Assembly: GCA_024636935.1 (NCBI GenBank)
Contig: JAGXGC010000005.1
Coordinates: 1 to 64,000 of the forward strand
Reading direction: 5' to 3'
Origin: Sideroxydans sp.
Lineage (GTDB): Bacteria > Pseudomonadota > Gammaproteobacteria > Burkholderiales > Gallionellaceae
Length of the DNA: 64,000 nt
Part shown: positions 17,282 to 25,945 of the stretch, piece after piece
How positions within the stretch are numbered: position 1 is the stretch's first letter
How the letters are laid out: each line of letters opens with the position of its first letter
Notes under the pieces: generated by a model
The model's database searches: none
Seen by the model: only the letters and a program-made list of their open reading frames with translations
What the model was told of the DNA's origin: nothing
Position numbers and translations under genes: made by a program

Positions 17282-17728
17282 CTATCTCCAACTTATTGTT
17301 TCGATTCTTGGTGTTGCATCGGTTCGCACCTTAACAAACACGGCAAACTTGTAGCCAAGCTGTTCCTTAAATGCATCCAATTTTCGCAGATCGAATTTGT
17401 CCAGTTCTTGACTTGTGGTTTTCTTCATTTCAATCACAAGTAGGTTCTCATCCGTGCCGCGCTTATGAACTATTACATCCGGAAACACAGTTCTAGCTTG
17501 TATGTCGTCATTTGAAATATCCCTTCGAGGTATCGCTAACCGCTTTGGATCATCATGGTTCCTGTTGTACTCGCAGTCTACATCCCATCCCAAAAAGTAA
17601 GGCTCAAGATATCCAGCCAGCCGATGCGAGATGGTTCTTTCATTAACATCGGCTTTCAAGATAAATGCGTCCTTTTCAAGAAGGCTGCCCAAAGCTTCGT
17701 TAAGTGCTTGCTCTATGTGTTTTTTCAT
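17282..17728 (-). CDS. PD-(D/E)XK-like nuclease-fold protein of the islet
   Basis: The 148-residue protein shows an FPDVIVHKRG strand with Asp84, then LLVIEMKK giving Glu100-X-Lys102, which together form the D...EXK pattern of the PD-(D/E)XK superfamily. It also contains ISHRLAGYLEP near 33-43 and DCEYNRN near 51-57, which recur in small uncharacterised proteins of this type. There is no recognition or DNA-binding domain. Its start codon lies five bases inside the right repeat, and the only ribosome-site candidate (GGGGG) is within that repeat. Nuclease activity is inferred from motif only. Confidence 0.68.
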   Translation of the reverse strand: MKKHIEQALNEALGSLLEKDAFILKADVNERTISHRLAGYLEPYFLGWDVDCEYNRNHDDPKRLAIPRRDISNDDIQARTVFPDVIVHKRGTDENLLVIEMKKTTSQELDKFDLRKLDAFKEQLGYKFAVFVKVRTDATPRIETISWR

Positions 17729-17733
17729 TGAAC

Positions 17734-17843
17734 TGAATCGCCCCCGAAACGCTAGACATTTTCTGCCCGATCTTAAGTGTCTGCTATTTGCCAGTCAACG
17801 GACATATAGAGAAACAACCTCCATGTCTGCAATGGCCGAGAAG
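17734..17843 (-). repeat. right copy of the ~110-bp inverted repeat
   Basis: This is the partner of 15906-16014 in opposite orientation, about 89% identical. On its outer side a 7-bp hairpin (TTATATC-TGTT-GATATAA, 17858-17875) follows. The 17729-17902 gap contains this repeat, the hairpin and nothing else I can identify. Confidence 0.85.
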
Positions 17844-17902
17844 CAGCCAGTTGAGACTTATATCTGTTGATATAACCAGGATCAACTGCAACCACTTTCC
17901 AA

Positions 17903-18766
17903 TCAGCGTCCCACAATCTGCTGAAACAGTTCCAGCCTTCTTCTGTTGATGATTCCTTCGTCCGTTGCTTTGCGTATCGCGCAGTCAGGCTCGTGCGAGT
18001 GGCTGCAATTGGCGAAGCGGCATTCTCCGAGGTAGGGCAGGAACTCTGGGAAGTTGCGTTCCAGTGTGGCGAAGTCGAGATGGTGCAGGCCGAACAGTTG
18101 CACGCCGGGGCAGTCGATGAGGTCGCTGGTGGCGTTGAGGTGATATAGCTTGGCGTAGGTGGTGGTGTGTTTGCCGGAATCGAGCACGGTGGAAATCTCG
18201 CGCGTGGCAGCTTGTGCTTCGGGGATGAGTGCGTTGATGAGTGTCGATTTGCCCATACCCGATTGGCCGACCAGTACGCTAAGGTGGCCATCTAGATAAG
18301 GCATCAGCGGTTCCACGTTCTGCTTGGCGGAAAGCTCCATGACGCGATAACCGATCTTTTCATACGGCGCGAGCTGTGCGCGTGCGGCAGCGACTTGCGG
18401 TAGGTCACTTTTGTTTAGCACGATGACCATTTCCAGATGCTGTTCATGTCCGGCGAGTAGGCAGCGCGCCAGCAGTTCGTCGTTGAATGAAGGTTCGCTG
18501 GCGACGACGATGATGAGTTGCGTGACGTTGGCGGCGATGAGTTTTTGTTTGTACGCGTCGGAGCGGTAGAGCAGGCTGCGGCGTGGTGAGATGCATTCGA
18601 CCACACCTTGATCGGTGCCGGTCATCTTGAATTCAATCATGTCGCCGCAGGCGATGTCACTCTTCTTGCCGCGCGGTACGCATTCGATGATCTCGCCGTC
18701 AGGCGTCTCAGCCAGATAGTGTCTGCCGTGGGCGGCGATGATGCGTCCGTGCAATGTTTCGCTCAA
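17903..18766 (-). CDS. rsgA: ribosome small-subunit GTPase RsgA
   Basis: RsgA is a circularly permuted GTPase that aids late 30S maturation. The 287-residue protein has an OB-fold N-terminus, the NKSD box (residues about 116-119), the P-loop GQSGMGKST and DCPG. The order G4 before G1 is the permutation. It ends with the zinc-binding CRFANCSHSHEPDCAI element. The start is a TTG overlapping the stop of the pterin dehydratase gene (TTGA), and no ATG alternative exists before residue 43. It is the last gene of a four-gene coupled operon. Confidence 0.94.
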   Translation of the reverse strand: MSETLHGRIIAAHGRHYLAETPDGEIIECVPRGKKSDIACGDMIEFKMTGTDQGVVECISPRRSLLYRSDAYKQKLIAANVTQLIIVVASEPSFNDELLARCLLAGHEQHLEMVIVLNKSDLPQVAAARAQLAPYEKIGYRVMELSAKQNVEPLMPYLDGHLSVLVGQSGMGKSTLINALIPEAQAATREISTVLDSGKHTTTYAKLYHLNATSDLIDCPGVQLFGLHHLDFATLERNFPEFLPYLGECRFANCSHSHEPDCAIRKATDEGIINRRRLELFQQIVGR

Positions 18767-19113
18767 GATAGGTACAGTGCGTCGACTTTCGCGGCACAGA
18801 TGAAATCATTTGCGGACAGTCCGCCGACCGAGTGCGTGGAATATTCCATCACACATTGGTTGTAGCCGACTTGCATGTCTGGATGGTGGTCTTCGCGATG
18901 CGTCATCCAAGCCACGGCGTTGACGAAGGCCATGGTCTGGTAATAGTTCTTGAATTCGAATGTCTTGCTGATGCGCTGGTCGCCAAGCGTCCAGCCATCC
19001 AGCTGTTTGAGCAGTTCACCTGCCTCGTTCGCACTCAGTGCGGGCTCTCCGTCTTTGCAGGGGTGGCAATGTTTGTCGATCAAGTCAGCGTGGCTTGCCA
19101 TGATGTTGCTCAC
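18763..19113 (-). CDS. phhB: pterin-4-alpha-carbinolamine dehydratase
   Basis: The 116-residue protein contains the family core ALSANEAGELLKQLDGW, KTFEFKNYYQTMAFVNAVAW and the catalytic HREDHHPDM segment. It recycles 4a-hydroxytetrahydropterin in phenylalanine hydroxylase systems; in organisms without that enzyme the role is less clear, and no phhA is present here. The N-terminal CHPCK stretch before the core is an extension common in proteobacterial members. Its start overlaps the cytochrome stop and its stop overlaps rsgA. Confidence 0.92.
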   Translation of the reverse strand: MSNIMASHADLIDKHCHPCKDGEPALSANEAGELLKQLDGWTLGDQRISKTFEFKNYYQTMAFVNAVAWMTHREDHHPDMQVGYNQCVMEYSTHSVGGLSANDFICAAKVDALYLS

Positions 19114-19415
19114 TTAAAGTGGTAATAGCTCTGGTTGAGCCAGGCGGCCAAGTCTTGCTTTTCTTGTGAGCTGAGTTGTTTGCCAATGGCGCCGGAGCAA
19201 CGTTCCATCTGCACGATGAGATTATCCGCCGAACGTACGGTGCGGTCGGCGCGTGTGAAGATCGCGCTGCCGTCGCCACCGACGCGCGCTTCATGGCAGC
19301 TGCTGCATTCGTACTTTGTGAATAGCTTGTTGCCACGGTTTGCATTGCCATCGGCAAAGGGGGTCGCTTGCGCGCTCAGAGAGATGAACATGAGTAGGAA
19401 CAGAGTCTTTTTCAT
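19110..19415 (-). CDS. small periplasmic c-type cytochrome
   Basis: This 101-residue protein begins with a signal peptide (MKKTLFLLMFISLSAQATPFA) and has one haem c site, CSSCH, at about residues 37-41. The distal Met of class I cytochromes is probably the one in IVQMERC. It should be exported and carry one haem as an electron carrier; partners are unknown. Both ends overlap the neighbouring genes by ATGA, so it is translated with an M48 peptidase upstream and a pterin dehydratase downstream, an odd functional mix. Confidence 0.9.
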   Translation of the reverse strand: MKKTLFLLMFISLSAQATPFADGNANRGNKLFTKYECSSCHEARVGGDGSAIFTRADRTVRSADNLIVQMERCSGAIGKQLSSQEKQDLAAWLNQSYYHFK

Positions 19416-20668
19416 TTGTTTCCTCCTATTCGTTGCAGGTGGGCGATGCGCATCGGCGCGGGTGGATGTGATTCGTAGAACGTAGCGTACACCGGGTCTG
19501 GTGTTAGCGTCTTGGCGTTATCTTGATACAGCTTGACCAGTGCGCTCACAAGGTCTTTGGCGTCGGTCTGCGCGGCGGCGTAAGTATCCGCTTCGTATTC
19601 ATGCTTGCGCGACCAAGCAGATGTGAGAGGGTGCAGGATGAAGGTGAACACCGGCATGGCCATGAAGAACAGCAGCAGTGCGGTAGCGGTTGATTGCGTG
19701 CTGACGCCCAGTCCGGCGTAGAACCATTCGGTCTGCATGAGCTGGGCCAGTCCCCACAGGAAGGCGAGGCTGATAGCAAAAGTGGCGACGATGCGTTGCA
19801 ACACATGGCGGCGCTTGAAGTGGCCGAGTTCGTGCGCTAGCACTGCGTCCATCTCCTCCGGTGTGAGGCGTTGCAGCAAGGTGTCGAAGAACACGATGCG
19901 CTTGGTCTTGCCGAAGCCGGTGAAGTAAGCGTTACCGTGCGTGCTGCGTTTGCTGCCGTCCATCACGAACAGGCCGCTAGCAGAGAATCCGCATTTTTGT
20001 AGCAATGCTTGAATACGTTCCTGCGTCGCTTCGTCTTGCAGGGGTTCGAATTTATTGAACAGCGGTGCGATGAAACTGGGATAGATGAACAGCAACAACA
20101 GATTGAAGGTGACCCACACCCCCCAAACATAGAGCCACCACCATTCGCCCATACCATCCATCAGCCATAACACGGCAAATAATAGGGGTAAGCCGAGCGC
20201 CGCACCGAGTAACAGGCTGCGCAGGGCATCTGTCAGGTAGAGCTTGATTGTCGTCTTGTTGAAGCCGTAACGTGCCTCGATGTTGAAGGTGCGGTATAGG
20301 TCAAGCGGTGTCTCCAGCAGCGATTGCAACATCAGCACCACAACGATGAGCAGTGCGCCTTGCAGGAGCTGGCTGTCGAACAGCGGCGCGATCAGGTCGT
20401 GCAAAGTTTGGATGCCACCACCTACCGTGAAGGCCAGTAGCAGTGCGGCATCGAACAGGATGCCGAGCAGGCCGAAGCGCACCAGTGTGCGGGTGTAATC
20501 GGCGGCTTTGTGATGGGCGGCGATGCCGATCTGTTCGCGGAAGACGAGCGGCACTTCCGCGCGATGCGAGGCGACATGGTCGAGCTGGCGCCATGCCAGC
20601 CATGCTTTGACCACGACATTGGTCAACAGCAGGGAAACGAAGATGGCGGAGAATTGACTGGGGAGCAT
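19412..20668 (-). CDS. M48-family (Ste24-type) membrane metalloprotease
   Basis: The protein is about 418 residues from the ATG at 20668; a TTG start 16 codons upstream is less likely. It has several membrane helices and the zinc motif HELGH in AVLAHELGHFKRRH, with the third ligand Glu in the later EYEADTYAA segment. The GFGKTKRIVFFDTLL segment before the active site is typical of Ste24/CAAX-type M48A peptidases. It is the first gene of the M48-cytochrome-phhB-rsgA operon and divergent from orn. In bacteria substrates are largely unknown, with membrane protein quality control likely. Confidence 0.92.
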   Translation of the reverse strand: MLPSQFSAIFVSLLLTNVVVKAWLAWRQLDHVASHRAEVPLVFREQIGIAAHHKAADYTRTLVRFGLLGILFDAALLLAFTVGGGIQTLHDLIAPLFDSQLLQGALLIVVVLMLQSLLETPLDLYRTFNIEARYGFNKTTIKLYLTDALRSLLLGAALGLPLLFAVLWLMDGMGEWWWLYVWGVWVTFNLLLLFIYPSFIAPLFNKFEPLQDEATQERIQALLQKCGFSASGLFVMDGSKRSTHGNAYFTGFGKTKRIVFFDTLLQRLTPEEMDAVLAHELGHFKRRHVLQRIVATFAISLAFLWGLAQLMQTEWFYAGLGVSTQSTATALLLFFMAMPVFTFILHPLTSAWSRKHEYEADTYAAAQTDAKDLVSALVKLYQDNAKTLTPDPVYATFYESHPPAPMRIAHLQRIGGNK

Positions 20669-20730
20669 AGATAGGAAGGCCGGGCTGTGCGACAATCGCC
20701 GCAATTTCAATAACAAAACTGCGGTGGATT

Positions 20731-21276
20731 ATGGCACAAAACCAGAATAACCTCGTCTGGCTGGATATGGAAATGACCGGCCTTTTGCCCGACTCGGACC
20801 GTATCATCGAGATCGCTATGGTGGTCACCGACGGCGATCTGAATACAGTCGCTGAAGCACCGGTATTGGTGGTGCACCAGTCGGATCTGGTGATGGACGG
20901 TATGGACAATTGGAATAAGTCCACGCACGGCAAATCCGGCTTGATCGACAGAGTCAAGGCATCGACGCTGGATGAAGCCACAGTGGAGGCGCAGATGCTG
21001 GCATTCCTGCAGGAGCATGTGCCTGCGCGTACTTCCCCGATGTGTGGTAATTCCATCTGTCAGGATCGACGATTCATGGCGCGCTGGATGCCGCAGCTGG
21101 AAGACTATTTCCATTACCGTAATCTAGATGTGAGCACGCTGAAGGAACTGGCACGACGCTGGAAGCCGGACGTGGCCAGTGGCCTCAAGAAGCATGGCAA
21201 ACATGAGGCCTTGGCGGACATCTATGAATCGATCGAAGAGATGAAGTACTACCGTGAGCATTTCATAAAATTATAA
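20731..21276 (+). CDS. orn: oligoribonuclease
   Basis: Orn is a DEDDh 3'-5' exonuclease that degrades RNA dinucleotides, including pGpG from c-di-GMP breakdown. The 181 residues match the family. [11 protein letters not shown] (residues 7-17) gives the first Asp-Glu pair, [10 protein letters not shown] the second Asp, and KHEALADI near the end the His and last Asp. It stands immediately upstream of a diguanylate cyclase gene, a functional pairing since Orn clears the end product of c-di-GMP signalling. Confidence 0.97.
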   Translation: MAQNQNNLVWLDMEMTGLLPDSDRIIEIAMVVTDGDLNTVAEAPVLVVHQSDLVMDGMDNWNKSTHGKSGLIDRVKASTLDEATVEAQMLAFLQEHVPARTSPMCGNSICQDRRFMARWMPQLEDYFHYRNLDVSTLKELARRWKPDVASGLKKHGKHEALADIYESIEEMKYYREHFIKL

Positions 21277-21301
21277 GTAAAGTGCATCACAAGGGGGATT
21301 C

Positions 21302-23008
21302 ATGCAGTCTGTGAGAAAGTTGTGGCATGCAATCGGCGTGCAGGAAAAACTGCATATCCTGATTCAAGGCGCATTGCTGATACTTTTCTTCGTCTTGATG
21401 GAATGGGTGGTCGATCATTTTGAGATGCAGATCGATCGGTCGGCAGAGTTGCGTGCGGAAGAGGCTGCGGACGGTCTGATTAACGGCATGAACATGCTGA
21501 TGCTGACCGGTCAGATCTCCGAGCCTGAGAACCGTCGGCTGTTCATCGAGAAGATGTCGAAGTCACAGGGCATCGTCGAAGTGCGCATGATCCGTGGTGA
21601 GGCGGTCAAGGAGCAATATGGTCCCGGTCTGCCGGAAGAGCAGCCACGTGACGACATTGATCGGCAAGTCCTTGCAACGGGCACGCATGTCTTCCAGCAC
21701 ATTACCGCGGCAGATGGTCGTCCTTTGTTGCGCGTGGTGATGCCCTTCATCGCTACTGAGAATTTCCGTGGTACCAATTGTCTGAGTTGCCACCACACCG
21801 AGCTCGGCGGTGTGAACGGCGCCGCTAGCGTGACCATCGATCTGTCCGTTGGGCAGCGTCAGTTGGAAGAGATCAAGAATCGACTGTGGATCGGTCACCT
21901 TGTTGTGCAATTGCTGTTGCTGGTGCTGATCACCCTGTTCGTGCGCCACGTGATCGTGCGTAACATCACTAGGCCGGTCAAGAAGCTACAACATGCTATG
22001 GCAGAGATTGAGCAAGACATGGATCTTTCGCGGCGTGCAGTGGTGGATGCGGACAATCCAGACATCGGCGATATGGCGCAGCGCTTCAATCTCTTGGTTG
22101 AAAAGCTGGAAGTGGCGACGGAACGTTTGCAGTTATTCGCCAAGATGTTCGAGAACAGCGGCGAGGCGATACTGATCACTGATGAGAAACGCAATATTCT
22201 GACGGTCAATCCAGCATTTGAGCAGATCACCCAATATTCGCAGGCAGAAGTGATTGGAAAGAATCCCAAGATACTCAGTTCCGGTAAGCAGACACATGAG
22301 TTCTATGCGCTAATGTGGGGGACGTTAGAAATAACCGGTAAGTGGACGGGAGAGATATGGAACCGGCGCAAAAACGGTGAGATATACGCAGAATGGCTAT
22401 CCATCGCGGCGGTGAAGAATGGCAAAGGTGAAGTCATCAACTACATCTCGTCATTCACCGATATCACCAAACGCAAAGAAGCCGAGAAACGTATCGAATT
22501 CCTCGCACACTACGACTCTCTGACCAAGTTGCCTAACCGGGCATTGTTCAGCGATCGCCTGTGTCGTGCTTTGCTGCTAGCGGATCGCAATAAATACACG
22601 GTCGGACTGATGTTCCTTGATCTGGACAAGTTCAAAGAGATCAACGATACGCTCGGCCATCTGGCGGGTGACCAGTTGCTGCAGTCGGTTGCGGAACGTT
22701 TGCGTGAGAGTGTGCGGGCCACGGACACCATTTGCCGTCAGGGTGGGGATGAATTCCTCATTCTGATCGAGGCAGTCGATTCAAGTGAGGAAGTCGAGCG
22801 CATCGCCACAAAGATCATGGACGCGATGTCACGTCCCCATTTGCTGGGTGATACGTCTCGTACCGTCAGTTTCAGTATTGGTGCCGCCATGTATCCGGAT
22901 GATGCGGACGGCGATGAAGCGCTGATCAAGTGTGCCGATCGTGCGATGTATCAGGCAAAGGAAAGTGGCCGCAATAACTTCAAGCTGTATCAGCGCGACG
23001 CATCTTGA
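21302..23008 (+). CDS. membrane diguanylate cyclase with periplasmic haem-c sensor, HAMP and PAS domains
   Basis: This 568-residue sensor makes c-di-GMP. It has a membrane helix at about 17-37, then a periplasmic domain (38-195) with a haem c site CLSCH at 160-164, as in DUF3365/Tll0287-like sensors. A second helix is at about 196-216, HAMP at 212-270, PAS at 280-390 and GGDEF at 398-560. The catalytic GGDEF is intact (481-485) and is preceded by a product-inhibition I-site RATD (472-475). The haem suggests redox or gas sensing. AGGGGG precedes the ATG. Its TGA overlaps the TTG start of the next gene. Confidence 0.92.
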   Translation: MQSVRKLWHAIGVQEKLHILIQGALLILFFVLMEWVVDHFEMQIDRSAELRAEEAADGLINGMNMLMLTGQISEPENRRLFIEKMSKSQGIVEVRMIRGEAVKEQYGPGLPEEQPRDDIDRQVLATGTHVFQHITAADGRPLLRVVMPFIATENFRGTNCLSCHHTELGGVNGAASVTIDLSVGQRQLEEIKNRLWIGHLVVQLLLLVLITLFVRHVIVRNITRPVKKLQHAMAEIEQDMDLSRRAVVDADNPDIGDMAQRFNLLVEKLEVATERLQLFAKMFENSGEAILITDEKRNILTVNPAFEQITQYSQAEVIGKNPKILSSGKQTHEFYALMWGTLEITGKWTGEIWNRRKNGEIYAEWLSIAAVKNGKGEVINYISSFTDITKRKEAEKRIEFLAHYDSLTKLPNRALFSDRLCRALLLADRNKYTVGLMFLDLDKFKEINDTLGHLAGDQLLQSVAERLRESVRATDTICRQGGDEFLILIEAVDSSEEVERIATKIMDAMSRPHLLGDTSRTVSFSIGAAMYPDDADGDEALIKCADRAMYQAKESGRNNFKLYQRDAS

Positions 23009-24078
23009 CGCATCTGCTGGTCGACATCTCCGCCCATGGTTATGGACACATCGCCCAGACAGCGCCGGTATTGAATCTGCTGGCGCAGCGACAGCCAGAA
23101 CTGCGCATCACTGTCCGCTCGCATGCGTCGACTGAATACCTCAAACAGCGCATTCTTTATCCGTTCGAGCATGTGCATGTCGCCCTGGATTTTGGTATGA
23201 CCATGTTCGATGCGGTCAGCGTAGATGTGCAGCGCAGTCTGGCTGCGTATGCTGACTATCATGCTCATTGGGAGCAAAAGGTGGATGTGGCAGCAGAAGC
23301 GCTTCGTGCATTAAAGCCCGATCTGTTGCTGGCAAATGTACCTTATCTTTCATTGGCGGCTGCCAAAGTGGCTGGAATCCCGTCTGTGGCGATGTGTTGC
23401 TTAAATTGGGCCGACATCTATCGTCACTATGCGCCGGAAGATGTCGGAGCGGCTGCTATCCATGCCCAGATGCTGGATGCTTACCACAGTGCTGAAATAT
23501 TCTTCAAGTTCAGACCGGCTATGCCGATGAATGAGCTGCGCAATGGGCGAGATATTTCTTGCGTGGCGCAGACCGGGATACCCTGTCGCCAGCAGGTGCG
23601 AGAATGCATCGGAGCCGCAGATGACGAGAAGCTGGTGTTGGTGGCAATGGGAGGTATCGAATACCGATTGCCGATGGAAAACTGGCCGACCACCCCGGGT
23701 GTGCGCTGGCTGGTACCGGAAGCCTGGGATATCGAACGTGACGATGTGACGGCATTCGAGTCGCTGGGCATGGATTTTCGGGATGTGCTGGCCTCCTGTG
23801 ACGCAGTGCTGACCAAGCCGGGGTATGGAATCTTCGCCGAGGCTGCTTGTGCTGGCATACCGGTCATGTATATCTCACGCGGAGATTGGCCTGAAGCACC
23901 TTATCTGGTGGATTGGCTGCAAAGGCATGGTGTTGCTATAGAAGTCCATGCGGAGCTTTTGCAAGATGGTGAGATAGGCCGCACACTTGAGATGCTATGG
24001 CGAAAATCCCAGCCGATACCGCCTAATAATACAGGTGCGCTAGAGGTCGTCGAGACTCTGTGTAAAATGCTGCCCTGA
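23005..24078 (+). CDS. glycosyltransferase-like protein (GT-B / MurG-like fold)
   Basis: The 357-residue protein begins LLVDISAHGYGHIAQTAPVLN, the glycine-histidine loop of GT-B enzymes, and has in the second half KPGYGIFAEAACAGIPVMYISR, the nucleotide-sugar binding signature shared with MurG-like transferases. There is no signal peptide or membrane helix. The start is TTG, overlapping the diguanylate cyclase stop (TTGA), so translation is coupled. Donor and acceptor are unknown. Its place between a diguanylate cyclase and a PilZ protein suggests a role in a c-di-GMP-controlled surface polysaccharide or glycosylation. Confidence 0.75.
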   Translation: MTHLLVDISAHGYGHIAQTAPVLNLLAQRQPELRITVRSHASTEYLKQRILYPFEHVHVALDFGMTMFDAVSVDVQRSLAAYADYHAHWEQKVDVAAEALRALKPDLLLANVPYLSLAAAKVAGIPSVAMCCLNWADIYRHYAPEDVGAAAIHAQMLDAYHSAEIFFKFRPAMPMNELRNGRDISCVAQTGIPCRQQVRECIGAADDEKLVLVAMGGIEYRLPMENWPTTPGVRWLVPEAWDIERDDVTAFESLGMDFRDVLASCDAVLTKPGYGIFAEAACAGIPVMYISRGDWPEAPYLVDWLQRHGVAIEVHAELLQDGEIGRTLEMLWRKSQPIPPNNTGALEVVETLCKMLP

Positions 24079-24119
24079 GACATTTGTCTTAACACTTAAT
24101 CCATATTGAATCTGTAGTC

Positions 24120-24845
24120 ATGACGCATCGTGAAATAAATCAGCAGTTCGCCATCCACAATCATGTGGAGATCGTGCATATTCTGAATGAACTGGCCAAG
24201 CATCGTGTACTGGTCAACTTGGAAACCCATGAGGGTATTGCGCTGGTGACAGCCGTGTTGTATGTCAGTGGTGACCGTAAGTTCGTGTGTATCGATGTCA
24301 GTTCGGATGAGGAAACCAATCAGAAGATCGTTGACAGCAAGATGGTTTCCTTCGTTACGCAGTCCGAGATCAAAGTGCGCTGGCACTCCACCCATCTGCA
24401 ATTAGTCACTGCCAAGGACGGCTTGGCATTTTCATTGCATGTCCCGTCAGTGATCGAACGTGTGCAGCGTCGCGAATATTTTCGTTTGTACACGCCTCAA
24501 GGCAGTAATGCGCTGATATGTAAGATACCAGTGGCGGAGGAAAAGATTCTGGAAGTGGTGTTGGTCGATATGAGTGCGGGGGGGATGGGGATCACCTATC
24601 ACGGTGTAGCGAATGATGTGTTCGTACAAGGGGCTATTCTTGAAGGGGCCAGCATTGACTTCCCAGAGATCGGGCGCATGCCAATGAATCTGCGGGTATG
24701 TGGTATTTGGAAATCCACCACGACCAAGGGGGGGGAGCAGATCCATCGCGTTGGATTGGAGTTTGTCGGTCTAAGTCGCGGGGTCGCCAACGTGATCCAG
24801 CGCTATATGATCCAATTAGAAGCCGAAAGAATCACGCCGACCTGA
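24120..24845 (+). CDS. ycgR: YcgR-type flagellar brake / PilZ c-di-GMP receptor
   Basis: The 241-residue protein has the YcgR N-terminal domain (about 1-110) followed by a PilZ domain. The c-di-GMP motifs are QRREYFRL (RXXXR, about 117-123) and DMSAGGMG (D-X-S-X2-G, about 149-156). In enterobacteria YcgR slows the flagellar motor when c-di-GMP is high. It lies 41 bp after the glycosyltransferase gene, likely in the same transcript as the cyclase, so producer and receptor are physically linked. No flagellar genes are in the window. Confidence 0.9.
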   Translation: MTHREINQQFAIHNHVEIVHILNELAKHRVLVNLETHEGIALVTAVLYVSGDRKFVCIDVSSDEETNQKIVDSKMVSFVTQSEIKVRWHSTHLQLVTAKDGLAFSLHVPSVIERVQRREYFRLYTPQGSNALICKIPVAEEKILEVVLVDMSAGGMGITYHGVANDVFVQGAILEGASIDFPEIGRMPMNLRVCGIWKSTTTKGGEQIHRVGLEFVGLSRGVANVIQRYMIQLEAERITPT

Positions 24846-24850
24846 GTCGT

Positions 24851-25939
24851 TTATCTGGACGCGCCCTTTTCTTTGGACAGAGTCCGCGAGCGTTCCAGTT
24901 CTGCAGCATCCGGGGTTTTCAGCCAGCCTTGCAGATTGTCCATCACCAGATTCGTTAGCGCATGCATCCAGTCGTCGCGCGTGTTGAGGCAGGGGATGTA
25001 GTGATATTCGCCGCCACCCGCATGTTGGAACTCTTCCTTGCCTTCCATGGCGATTTCTTCAAGCGTCTCCAGGCAATCTGCCACAAACCCTGGGCACACT
25101 ACATCCACTCGTTTGAGCTTTTCTGCTCCCCATTGTTTGAGGGTGGCGCTGGTGTAGGGTTGTATCCATTCGGCCTTACCGAAGCGTGACTGGAAAGTCA
25201 CGGCGTACTGTTCTGGCTTTAGTCCCAGTTCCTCGGCCAGCAGGCGCCCGGTCTTCAGGCATTCGCAGTGGTAAGGGTCACCTTTTTCCAGTGTGTATTT
25301 TGGCAGGCCGTGAAAGCTCATCAATAACTTCTCTGGGCGTCCGTTCTTCATCCAGTGTTCGTTGACGTTGGCAGCGAGTGATTTGATGTAACCAGCATCA
25401 TCATGGAAATGCTTGATGGTGCGGATGGCGGGCGTGTTGCGCATCTGTTGCAATTCACGGAACACGATGTCGGTCGCGGTCGCGGTAGTGCTGGCCGCGT
25501 ATTGCGGATACAGGGGCACGATCAGGATGCGCTGGCAGTTCTGTTCTTTCAGCTTACGCAGGGCGGACGGGATAGAAGGCTTGCCGTAACGCATGGCGTA
25601 CTCGACCGCGAACGGTGCTTGTGTCTTCTGGCTCAGATAGCCTTGCAACAACACCGCCTGCTTCTCGGTGTACACGCGCAGCGGCGAGCCTTCTTCGAGC
25701 CAGACCGAAGCGTACTTGGCTGCGGACTTTTTGGGGCGCACATTGAGGATGATGCCGTTCAGGATCAGCCACCAGATCAAACGTGGAATCTCCACCACGC
25801 GCGGATCGCCGAGGAATTCTTTCAGGTAAGGGCGCACAGCCTGCGCGGTCGGTGCATCGGGGGTGCCGAGGTTTATCAGCAGGATGCCGGTCTTTTCGGG
25901 TGTGCCGTGGGTGAAGCTGGGTTCAGTTTGATAACTCAT
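24851..25939 (-). CDS. hemH: ferrochelatase
   Basis: HemH inserts ferrous iron into protoporphyrin IX to give haem. The 362-residue protein shows [13 protein letters not shown] near the N-terminus, [10 protein letters not shown], the active-site SFHGLP (His near 195) and a C-terminal [15 protein letters not shown]. It has no predicted membrane segment. It is seven bases downstream of hrcA on the same strand, a usual betaproteobacterial order. Its end abuts the convergent ycgR by six bases. Confidence 0.96.
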   Translation of the reverse strand: MSYQTEPSFTHGTPEKTGILLINLGTPDAPTAQAVRPYLKEFLGDPRVVEIPRLIWWLILNGIILNVRPKKSAAKYASVWLEEGSPLRVYTEKQAVLLQGYLSQKTQAPFAVEYAMRYGKPSIPSALRKLKEQNCQRILIVPLYPQYAASTTATATDIVFRELQQMRNTPAIRTIKHFHDDAGYIKSLAANVNEHWMKNGRPEKLLMSFHGLPKYTLEKGDPYHCECLKTGRLLAEELGLKPEQYAVTFQSRFGKAEWIQPYTSATLKQWGAEKLKRVDVVCPGFVADCLETLEEIAMEGKEEFQHAGGGEYHYIPCLNTRDDWMHALTNLVMDNLQGWLKTPDAAELERSRTLSKEKGASR

Positions 25940-25945
25940 TTTGAT

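Noticed and set aside
15846-17902. Integron cassette with attC sites
   Set aside because: The two repeats are inverted, not direct, are near-identical over 110 bp, lack convincing core sites, and no integron integrase is present.
17773-18291. Frame extending from the rsgA region into the repeat
   Set aside because: It is a Ser/Thr/Pro-rich shadow of rsgA in another frame; the rsgA product is complete without it.
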